Shown one piece after another: positions 10,962-22,900 of a stretch of DNA of 64,000 bases. Positions within the stretch are counted from its first letter, which is position 1, and every line of letters starts with the position of its first letter. The stretch is from Hippopus hippopus (Eukaryota > Mollusca > Bivalvia > Cardiida > Cardiidae), in contig OX328105.1 of the NCBI GenBank assembly GCA_946811185.2, positions 53,692,845-53,756,844 of the forward strand. Direction: 5' to 3'. Under the pieces are notes generated by a model that did not search any database, was not told the DNA's origin, and was given only the letters and a program-made list of their open reading frames with translations. The translations under genes were made by a program, and so were the position numbers.

Positions 10962-13900
10962 CTGGATGAAAAAAGAAATTAAGTTACTATTTAACCCCTA
11001 ATCTGAGTTTTAACCACCCAAAGACAATTTTTTCTACCCTGTCAAAACACCTAAGTTCATTTGTACCATTTTCAAATTTTTCGCCTGCAAATGCTTTAAA
11101 TTTGGAAGGGTCTAAAATTTGTAGGTTGGGAAAGAATTAACAAAATGCTTTGTTAGCCCATTACCAAAGTGAAATAAGTAGGGATGGCACCGAATAGCCG
11201 AATATTAGAATATTATGAAAACTGCCAAAGGTGTGGATATGAAATTCTTATTCGAATAACCTTTCATACAATTCTTTTGCTTATTAACTTGTTGGTTGAA
11301 AGTTTTCAAACAACGATAATCATGATCCCCTGCACTGCACTTAACTGTGTATTTGTAGATATGCTCTTAACATGGGTCAAACGATTTTTAACATCTTTTT
11401 AATCACACAACACCTTAGAATGGGTTTCCATTCTATTCTTCTGTTAATCAAAACTGTCATTATCTCATCTTGATTGGTCGAATTTGACACCTTTAGATCT
11501 GCGGATGTGATCTTTTTAATGTAGGCACTGAGCCTGTTTAAATGCAAGGGTCTGTCGTCATTGCTTTGTTTTTAAATAGATTAACTACTCTATAAACAAT
11601 GCAATTTAATAATCATAATTATCCTCGAATTTAAACCTCATCTTTGAAAGGGTAGAAAACTAGACTGAACAGGGGGACATTTCTGATTATCAGCAATGTC
11701 TCATTTTCCAACATTTTACAAAAAAAAAAAAAAACACCTTTTCTCAGGATTGTGCAGCCCTTTATCAAACAGACCCGAGTTTTAACAACCTTGTGGGAAA
11801 AAGCTTTGGAAAACATTGTGGGAAAGGAGAAAATGCTGGTAACAAGCATATTCTCCACTTCCAACGATGTTTTCTACCCTTTCAAAGAGAACAATCATCA
11901 TTTGCAATCTAGTTTGTAATCTGCAAATGCTTTCAATTTGAACAAGTCTAGAATTTTATTGTTTGGTAAGAGTTAAGCATAGATGATTGTGTAAAGAATT
12001 ATTTTATGCTGAGATACATGACAATATGATTGCAAGCTTACCTGTATGAAAGTTGAGATGGTTCAGAGTGGCCAATCTCTTCTGTGTCAGACTCATCAGG
12101 TTCTAATTCTTCTAGTTCTTCGTCTGCTTCCTCTGACTCACCCTCTGACTCTTCCTCAGGCATAGGCAGTACTGATCTCAGGTTGAGGAGATATGATCGA
12201 GATTTCTTCACTCCGTCTTCAGGTAAACCTGGGTTCAGGATGATTGCTGCATGGGATAGCTTCCAAGTTTCAACTGGGGGAGGGCAGTTGAGTTCTAATG
12301 TTGTAACTTGATACTGTCGACTCTGAAAAAGAATATTTTCACGCTTTACAAAAAGGTATCATTCATGAATCTAAAAAAAAAAAAACTTTTGAAGACGACA
12401 ATCAAAACGTTACCCAAACATGACACTCGCTTTTGATAGAGTAGAAATCATTATGGGAAAAGGAGAAAATGCTGGTTAGCAGCATTTTCTCCTTTTCCCA
12501 CAATGTTTTCAAAAAAAAGGTTACTTTTCTTTTAGGGTTGTTAAAAGTCGGGATAAAGGTAAAGGGTTAAAAAATATTATGACCAAAGTGTTACATTTAA
12601 GCATTCCTTCAGCTTTGACACACAAATATAACATTTGGTTTGAATAAATCCTTTTAAAACAATAGAAAATCAACTTTGTTTTCATAGGGGGAAAAAATGT
12701 GGACTTTAACCATCAATTTTTTAAAGTAAATAAACCAGACAAATGAAAATAAATCTGCAAAGAGTTGATAGCAATTTTACAGGGATAAAAGCATTACCTT
12801 GTTCATATATACTGGACAGTCATAACGTTTCTTCGCTCTTTGTTGTTCAGTTTCAGGATCTGGAGATTCTGTATGCAACACTGGCTTAAGATAAATACTG
12901 GAAATGGCAAACAAGGCACGGCTACAAACAGATACAACATTTTTTGTAAGCAGGATGCATGCTAGCAAAACTTGAATTTCTATTTTACCTTTCAGTTTTA
13001 CTGAGCCTTCAGAAAACAAACCCATGTTTATATAGCCCTGATGAAAAGGGCTTTTGACAAAATCATGGGAATAGGTGAAAATGCTGGTATTAAACTAGCA
13101 TTTCTCTTTTTCCATCATGTTTTCTCCTCCTTCAAAGACAAATAACATGATTTGAGCCACATCATATTTGTTGTCTGAAAATGCTTTCAATTCGCAAAGT
13201 TGTCTATCAGAAGGCTAAATAAACCCAACATGCATAGTCATCCCAGAAATTAGATCTAAATAATTGCAATGTCTAGGTTGCTCTCCTCACGAATCTTTAG
13301 ATCTTGGTTGATTCTCAAGACAAAGCAAACAGTGTAGATCATAGATCAGACTGCATATCTTGTGCAGTAAAAGTTATGAAAGGCATGTAAGAGTTTCAAG
13401 CAGCTTTAATTTAAGTTGAAGAAATCATTTCACAACAGGTATAAATAGCTAGCTTTACACTAAGTTAACCCTTAACTCTTTACCAAACGACAAAATTTTA
13501 GACTGGTCCGAATTGAAAGCACTTGCAGACGACAAATGAAAAGTGGCTCTTAAATTGGAATTTGTTTTGGGAAGGGTACAAAACATTGTGGGAAAAGGAG
13601 AAAATGCTGGTTACCAGCATTTTCTCCTTTTCCCACAATGTTTTCAAAAGCTGTTTTTCTCAGGGTCGTTAAAAACACGGGATTGTATGGTAAAGGATTA
13701 GAGTGCCAAATAAGCCAAGCCGACACATTCAGTCTATAATAAAACCCAGATAGTTGCAGTTTAATGGTTGCTTTTGTCTATAATGTTTCAGCAAAGCAGA
13801 CATTGTAGATCCAAGATCAGACTGCACATTTTGTGCAGGCTAATCTTAATCTACACTGGCTGCAAAGGCAACTATAAGGCGCTTTAAGGATTAAAAGCCT

Positions 13901-16900
13901 TTATTAGAGATGAAAGCTTACTTGGCATCCATGAGACAGTCATTATCATAATCCCAGGCTGCACCTTGAAGGTGAACATTAGTGATAAACAGTCCACCTT
14001 CATCCACATCATACTCCTCTGTATTGTCTGTGTCCAGTACAACACACTCAAACATCACCTGAAATGGTGAGAAGATTTTTGTAATAAATACAAACCCTCT
14101 TCTTTCGTGCCTTATCAACAAAGGTCATTATGATCTTGAACTTTGACTCATTGTACTAAAATTCCACAAGGATCATTTACACTTCAAAGCAAATACCTGT
14201 ATTATGTTTTAGAAATCTAGGGCAAATCAAAATCTACTTTTTTGTCTGACAAGTTTTGGTATATAGGCAGAACAATCATCCAACTAACCAACCAACAAAT
14301 CAGCCAACTTACCGAAATGTGCAAAGCAATATAAACCTCCTCAATGAGAGGGAGGATAAATATAGTCAAGAAGAGGACAAAAGGTTTGGGCTGCAATACT
14401 TGTAAAAAAGCGAGTACAATGCATCTCTGTGACTCATTATACCAAGCAAGTGATCACATAATAATGGATCCATAAAATCCATATTTCTAATAAACGACCA
14501 CATCCTGAGGTAAAAACACCTTTGGACATGCAGAAAATGAACCAAAAGTAAAAAGTTTTGACCCAGGTCAGCTTGCACAGACTGCGTAAACTGACCTGGG
14601 TCTACACTTTTTGCATTTCATTAAACCCCTTTTTCAAAGAGCTAGGCTCAATTATATTTGAGTCGTGCTCTGCCAAAAGGGGGCTTAATGCATCTGCGAA
14701 AAGTACCGGCCCAGGTCAGCCTGCGCAGTCCGCGCAGGCTGACCTGGGCCGGAACTTTTCGCTATTGGTCAATTTTGTGTTTGTCCAAGGACCAGTCTAC
14801 CTCATGATAAGTCGGCTGTTAAAAAAGGGTGGCTTTTATGGATGTATAATTATGTGATGGCTTGCCTTGGTATCGTGCATAAAGGAGATGCATTAAGCCT
14901 CCTTTTGCCAGAGCATGGCTCATTTGTTTCACATGTCTTTCACTAATTTTTTCAGATCTAAAATCAGACTTTCACCTATAAAAAACAAGTGTTCCCTAAA
15001 ACAATGCGCAAATGCTTAGCGAAAGGTTTACAACTTAGTGGAGAACAGAACAAATTACTCATTATGAGCAGTCTTTACCATATACATAGATGTTGTCAGA
15101 GCTAATTTATTGCACAAGCTGCAAATTTATTTGAATGACTTACAATATATAAACAGTATGACAGATGTACTTGTACTTACATCATCAATATGGCACTGAC
15201 TGACAACAGCTTTTTCCTGTCTGAGTGATGTCAGTAAAGCCTCTGGGTTGACCAGACCTCCTAGCCACACCTTGGTCAAGCGCCCATGACCAATGACCGG
15301 ATTGTCATTTAGCTGACCATCTCTGTATGTTGGTATCATACCACATTTAACAAAGGCTCCCAACTGGTCATGTCTTTTACGCATGTCTATGGAATAAAAA
15401 CGGAACAAAAATACAATATCCCAAGTTATAATGATCCTGAGAAATAAAGCTTCTGAGAACACTGTTGGAAAGGAGAAAATGCTGGTAACCAGCATTTTCT
15501 TCTTTTCCCACAGTGTTTTTACCCTTTCAAAGACAAGTTTTATCATTGGAGGCATATTTAATTTGTTGTCTACAAATGCTTTCAATTTGGACAAGTCTAA
15601 AATTTTGTCATCTGGCAAAGGGTTAACTACCATGTCTTAATTCAATACTAGTTCTTTATTCTAAGTCTAGCAATCTACCTGGCTGAAAGTCTCAGTGAAT
15701 AGAGCCCTAAATAAAATGCTACCCTTTGTAAGATACAAACTACATGTACTAACCTTTTATCACAAAACCATGTGTTTTAAAAAACTTGAGAAAGAAACCT
15801 TTTGGTAAGAAGCATTTTCTCCTTTTTCTACAATACTTTCTATTGCTTTAAAGGCAAATCCTAGCATTAAAGTCACATTTGAATTGCCACGTGCAAATGA
15901 ATAACTGTGTCAAAAAAAAAAACTTTGATAGTTACCTGCCCTTGTAGTATGGGTTCCTCTTTTAATAGTTACCAAATAGTCCCAGTTCGAAGTTCGAAAT
16001 ATCTTAATAGCGGAGATATCAAAAGATGTCAAAGTTTTTACAAGACTACAACCCAGAAAAAGGCAACAATGCCAGAGCTATGACAATACCTTGATGCTTT
16101 CTTCCAAGCAGAAATTAAATTGAAGTAATACAAGAATGAAAGAAACACATTCAACTGAGCAACCTACAGACAGACATGAACACAGCAGTTTTTCCCCCTT
16201 CTTTTCCGAAGGGAGTGGGGTGGGTGGAAAGAAATGCTATGATGAAATTTGGCATGTATTTTGAATACATATGTTTTTGCTTACCCTCAAGCCAAGACAC
16301 TAGGGAATGAGTACTTGGTTGTGAGTTAGGATGGATCCATGAGACAGGGACATGTTCCTCCTGTAAACTTAGCACTGTGGTCACATGACAGTGGGGCAGG
16401 GCATCCGGACCCCCAACAAGGTTCTCCTGAAGCTCACTGATCTGCTGTCTGATGTGGCAAAGAACTGAATTCAACCACAGGCATTCCTGTCAATAAGACA
16501 CACTATTATTAAACCTTTACCACACCATCCAAAGTTTTAACAAACCTGAGAAAGAAGCCTTTTGAAAAAAATGTGGGAAATGGGGAAGATGCTGGAAACC
16601 AGCATTTTCTCCTTTTCCCACAATGTTTTCTTTCCTATTACAGACGAATTCAATTATTTGAGCCACATTTAAATTGTCATCTGCAAATGCTTTCGATTTG
16701 GACAAGTCTAGATTTATGTCATGTGGTACAGAGTTAAAGGCCAAGAACACTTAGTAAACTTCATTTTTACACCTGTTGTATGGGTAGCTCCTGAAAAAAA
16801 AGAGATCAAATACCTATATATAGGGCCTTGGTTTACCACTTTACTAAACAGAGTCATAGTTTTACAACCTTCAAAAAGAAAACTTTAGAAGACATTGTGG

Positions 16901-19900
16901 CAAAGGAAGAAAATGCTGGTAGCCAGCTTTTTCTCCTTTTCCCACCATGAATATAAATTTTCAATGACAGTTCTGTCACTTGAGCTATATTTGAAAGGTC
17001 ATATGTCAATGTTTTCAAGTCTAAATTTTGTCATCTGGTAAAGAGATAGCAATTTTCTGCGAAGCATAACTATGGATAAACATTGTTGCGACTGTGCTCC
17101 AAAATCAACCTGCACATACATTAAGTCTGATCTTGGTCGACAATCTCTGCTTGTTATGATTTCTCCACTTTTCTCTAATGACTTGAATTTGAGTCATGTT
17201 CTGTGGAAAGTATCTAGATTTAACACAACTGCTAAAACTTTCAACTCAGGCCAGCCTGCGCATGTTGACCTGTGCCAAAACTTTTTGTTTTTGGTAAATT
17301 TTCTACATGTCCAAGGACCATTCTACCTTAAGATTCGGTCAGTTTTTGACAAAATGCATTTTATGGCTTCCTAATTATATGATGACTTGCTTGGTATAAT
17401 GTATCTGGGAGATGCATTAAAGCTCCTTTTGCTCATTTACAAGCCCAAGAAAAAGAGAAACCAAAAAACCAAAGAAAAATTTGGTGGAACAGGGATCAAA
17501 GTGGAGATCATACCCTTATTGCAAATCAAATGATGTACTTTATCACCTTGAGGAAGAAAGTTTTGAAAACTATTCTCTCACAATCTGACAATCTCATCAT
17601 TTAAGATATCTTTAATGCATTGTCAGCAAACAGTTTTGATTTAGACTAATTTGAGACATTCTAATCTGGTAAAGAGTTAACTTTTTACCACACAATTCCG
17701 GGTTTTAATGACTCTAAGACAAAGACTTTGGAAAGCATTGTTTTCACCTCTTAACCCTTTACCACACAATGACGACTTTTAACACCCCTGAAAGAGATGG
17801 CTTTTGAAAACATTGTGGGAAAAGGAGAAAATGCTGGTTACCAGCATTTTCTCCTTTTCCCACAATGTTTTCTACCCTATCAAAGAAAACTCATTTCATA
17901 TGAGCCACAATGAAACTGTCATCAGCAAATGCTTTCAATTCGGACAAGTCTAAAATCTGGTCGTGTGGTAAAGGGTTAAAGACAATTTAAAAAAATTCAG
18001 CCAAATTTAAGTTGTTGTCTGCAAATGCTTTGAATTTGGATCAATCTAAAATATTGTTGTGTGGTACGGTGTTAAAGGCAAAAGTACCTGTAGCAGCACA
18101 TATCCTATAGTTTCTGGCATCATGGTGCTTGATGCTGTAGCCAAGCTGATCATACTGGGTCTATGATATGGGAAGTTGAAGTCTTCATTTACAAACTCTG
18201 GAATCTCGCCAAGCTCCAACAGGGGAGGTAATTCCTCCACACAGAGGTCGAGTGAAGAGCGAAGGCGTTTGACATTGATGGTAGTTGTATCGGAAATGGC
18301 AATGTCTCCTGCCTCCATGTTTTGTGTCTCAAACAAGTGGTCAAGATGAGTCACAAACTCTACAGAGCTACAAAGGAAAGATCAATTTCAGTAACTCAAC
18401 CCTTTGCCACACAATGCCGACTTTTAACAAATCTGTGAAAGAAGGCTTTTGAAAACATTGTGGAAAAAAGAGAAAATGCTGCTTACAAGCATTTTCTCCT
18501 TCGTCTTTACTGTTTTCAAGTTATGAACAACAAATTTTATGTTTCAAGCAACCTTTACTTTGTTGTCTGCACGCGCTTTCAATATCTAAACTGTTTAGCC
18601 TATGTGGTGCTTTGCAATTTTTGCAATTCTGCCTATGCTATTTTCAGCCTAGAATTTATGGTGTTTGGTAAAAAATTAACTCTATACCACTTGACAAAAT
18701 TTTAGATTTATTGAAACTGATAACATTTGCAGACTACAAATTCAATGTGACTCAAATGATTGGGATTTATCTTTGAAAAGGTAGAAAAAAACTTGTGGAA
18801 AAAGGAGGCAATCTGGTAACCAGCATTTTCTCCTTTTCCCACAATGTTTTCCTTCTTTTCAAAAGCAAATGAAATCTTTTGAGCCAAATTGAATTTTTCC
18901 TCTGCAAATCCTTTGAATTTGGACAAGTCTATTTGAGTCACATTGAATTTGTAGTCTGCAGATGTTCTACATTTGGACAAGTCTAAATTTTGTCGTGTTG
19001 TGAGTAATGAAAAGACAGCAGAGTAGGCGAAGAGCATGGACCTCTCACATCAAAGGTTACAGGTTCAAATCCTGTAATGAGCGGGGTTGACTTTTGGAAG
19101 ACCCACTCATAACACAGCAAAAGTGCTTGTTAAGGTTAAGGTTTCCTTAATCATCATTAGTGATTCTTGTAAGTTGTATAAACTTGTTTTGCAGTTGATC
19201 AAAACTAAATTTTGAAACTAAATTATAACAAGAGTGCCGTTGTCACAATATACGCAGCCACATGGCTGCTATTTCAAGCAGCTACTTATAGAGACTTAAG
19301 TCCAAAACCTTGACAATATGCACTAGGTCACATGATCTGTGAAAATTTCATCCAAATCTGTTGAGATATGTCCAGTAATTAAAGAGATATTGGTGAAAAA
19401 TGAAATATAACATGAAGACCCCTTTTTCCATGACGCAGCTATGAATCCCAAAACCTTGACAATATGTGCTAGGTCACATGATGAGTAACATTCTATGAAA
19501 ATTGTATCCGAATCCGTCAAGAAATGTGGGAGGAGTTGCGTTCACAAGAAATGGAAGTATGTACGGATGGATGAAGGGACGGACGGAGAAGATGACGCCA
19601 ATATACGTCACCTTTGGCGGCGTATAAAAAGCATTGTCTGAAATGTATGGATATTATTTCTGTAATGCTGTTTTAGCCTTTTGAGAGAACATTGGTCTGA
19701 CATCTGCAAATGAAGTAGTGGAAAAATGACTGCTCATAGTTATTACAGTTTTTCTTCCTTATAACGAGGCAAAATTATTAAAATTTCAGCCTGTATCTTT
19801 CCCATCTTAGATTACTTCCTAGAATGCTAATAAGTGTTCACACCATGATGTAGATAGTAATAAAGGTTGACCAATTCATCTTGGGTTTTGAACCAAGAGC

Positions 19901-22900
19901 ATCTGATGTGAGAGGCTGATATGTACAGTTTATTCCTTTTCTTATTTCTCTCAAAACAAAAATTACAAATAGTCTTTGCCAAAACTATAGTCTGCATATG
20001 GCCTGAAAACATTTTCTCCGAGCCATTTCAAACCTACCTAGCCACACTTGCTTCTTTTTCAACACTAGCATGCAACTGTAGAGCTGGAAGAGTGAACTCT
20101 TCATCCACATTTTTGTCATACCACCAGGCATATTCATTGGGTTCTGTAAATAGAGAAAAAAATATACAGCTTACTAATAAGTAAGGTACGAAAACAACTT
20201 TTCAACTCATTACCAGACCACAAAATTTTAAACTAATCCATACAGAAAGTATTTACAGACAGCAAATCAAAAGTGATTACATGTACCAGCATTTTCTCCT
20301 TGTCGCAAGTTGTTTTCAAGCCATTTTCCCCATGGTTTTTACAGAGGGGACTGATTGGTAAGGGGTTAAATTGTCAAAAAAAAAATCTTTTAGTAATACG
20401 TTGGACCTCACTTGCAAAAACTGCTTTCATAAGTATGAAATGTGGAAGGTTTTTACTCATTGAAATTACAAAATAAAAACAAATGATGCCACCTACCAAC
20501 ATTTGCAGGAGGGGTTGGTATAGCAACAGTTCCAAGCACTAAAGTCCCTGATGAGTCTGAGTAAATATTATGGAGGACTGTTTTCACGAGAGCGGAGACA
20601 TAGTCTCTGTCAAACATGCAGTAGGCAGTGTTCTCGTAAACCACCTGAAAATGTACATCCAAAAGATAAACATGTACAAAACTACTTCTCCTAGATTATT
20701 TCATAACCTCCTGGAACATAAGGTTGTTGTTTGCCGCAATGTTTTCAAAGGCTACCTGTAGTGAATGCATTAACCCTTTACCACACAATCCAGGGTTTTA
20801 ACAACCCTAAGGAAGAAAGCCTGTTGAATACATTTTGGGAAAAGGAGAAAATACTGGTAACCAGCATTTTCTCCTTTTGCCACAATGTTTTCCACCCTTT
20901 CAAAGCAAGAAATAATCATTTAACTCTTTACCACACAATCCCAACTTTTAACGACCCTGAGAAAGAAGCCTTTTGAAAACATTGTAGGAAAAGGAGAAAA
21001 TGCTGGTAACCAGCATTTTCTCCTTTTCCCACAATGTTTTCTACCCTTCTCAAAACTATTTTCAATTTTTGAGCCATATTTATTTTGTCGTCTGCAAATG
21101 CTTTCAATTAGGACTGGTCTACAATTTTGTCGTTTGGTAAAGAGTTAAGGTACATTCAATGTGTTGTTTGTAAATGCTTTCAATTTGGAAGTGTACAAAA
21201 ATTTTGTTGTTTGCTAAAGAGTTACTGTATGCCTCCAGGGAATCATGAGTTGATGCATCATACCAAGCATGACATTACATGATTGGGGATCCATAAAATG
21301 CATTATGTCTAACAACCAACTGTATCATAAGGTAGACTGGTCCTTTGATATACAGAAAGTTGACAAATAGCGAAAAGTTTCGGCCCAGGTCAGCCTGCGC
21401 GGACTGCGAAGGCTGACCTGGGTCGATACTTTTGGCAGATGCATTAAGCCCCCTTTTCACAGAGCATGGCTCATATATTTTTTTTCTTTCTTCCATGTCT
21501 AATAGTCAACATTATTTCGCCTACCCTTTACCACACAATCACCAGTTTAATGACCCAGAAAAAGGCCTTTGAAAATTGTAGGAAAAGGAGAAAATGCGAC
21601 AAAATTTGGACTGGACCAAATTGAAAACATTTGCAGACAACAAATTAAATGTTGCTAAAATGATCATTGATCATTGTCTTTGATAGGCTAGAAAACATGG
21701 TGAGGAAAGGAGAAAATGCTGGTTAACATATAGTTTTCAAGACTTTATCCTCAGGGATGTTAAAACTCTGGCTTGTGTGGTAAAGGGATAGGACACCATA
21801 ACGTAAGACCCAGCACTCTGAGTGAGGATCAAACATGTGGCTTCCAGGTCTCAAATCCTGGTTATAACCCTTTACCAAACCTTCTTGTGTTTCAACAGCC
21901 CTGGAGAAAATGTTTTTGACAACACTGCTAACACTGTTAACCATTATTTTCTTCTTTTCCCACAATGTTTTCTACCATATCAAAGACAAATGCCCTGATT
22001 TGAACTGGATTTGCTACATCAATTTGGACAGGTCTAAACTTGGTAAAGAGTTAAATGATATGGAAAACTTTTAAGAGATTAGGCATTAACGGGTACTTGC
22101 TACTTTTTCCAAATTTCAAAAGCTATCAAATTCAGGAGTGCTAAAAACCTCTCATTATATACCAACTGGCAAAGCCTGTTAATGCTTCTCTGTTTAAAGC
22201 TATAACATGAAATCATAATAGCACTGCTGAATATCAAAACATACCTCTGATACAAGCTGTGTGAGTTTTGCCTTGTCTGGTTCCCCACTTTCATCTTCTG
22301 CAGGTCTCATATATCTACTGAGAGCCAGCGTAATGGCTTGACTGGTCTGGACTGACGTGAATGGATAGTACAGACTTAGACCCTGAGCACCAAACAGTTG
22401 CCTAGCAACAAGCATGGCTTGTATAACGGTGATAGCAAATGCTATGTTTCGGACATTCTGGTTTTCTTGAAGTACTAAATCCCAAACCTTGGCTGGAACC
22501 TGTTTCATCACTGACACAATAGCTGAAATAGATGATAAAATTGAAAAATAATAATAAAAATAATTAAGTTGTCCTTTTCACATTTGGAAAAGTCCAAAGC
22601 TTTGTCGTTTGGCCAAGAGGTTATTATTTCATACTCAAATATCTGCAAAATCAATGGAATAAAACACCAAATAAATCATGAAAACATATACATGTATGTA
22701 CTATTAACATCTATTTTTCATTCCAATATTTAAATTAGTGACAATTTCAATTTTACCAAAATGTAAATCATCATGAAATACCCATTTCAACCACTTTGCA
22801 AAGCGTAGGAAAAAAAAATTGTAGGAGGTTATAACAACCCTAATGGACAATGCTTTTGAAAACATTGTGGCCAAAAGGAGAAAATACTAGTAACCAGCAT

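Noticed and set aside
15127..15633. A 168-codon frame as a single exon
   Set aside because: Only 15181-15386 is coding. The rest is TTAA MITE sequence, and splice sites at both limits with correct phase define exon W32.
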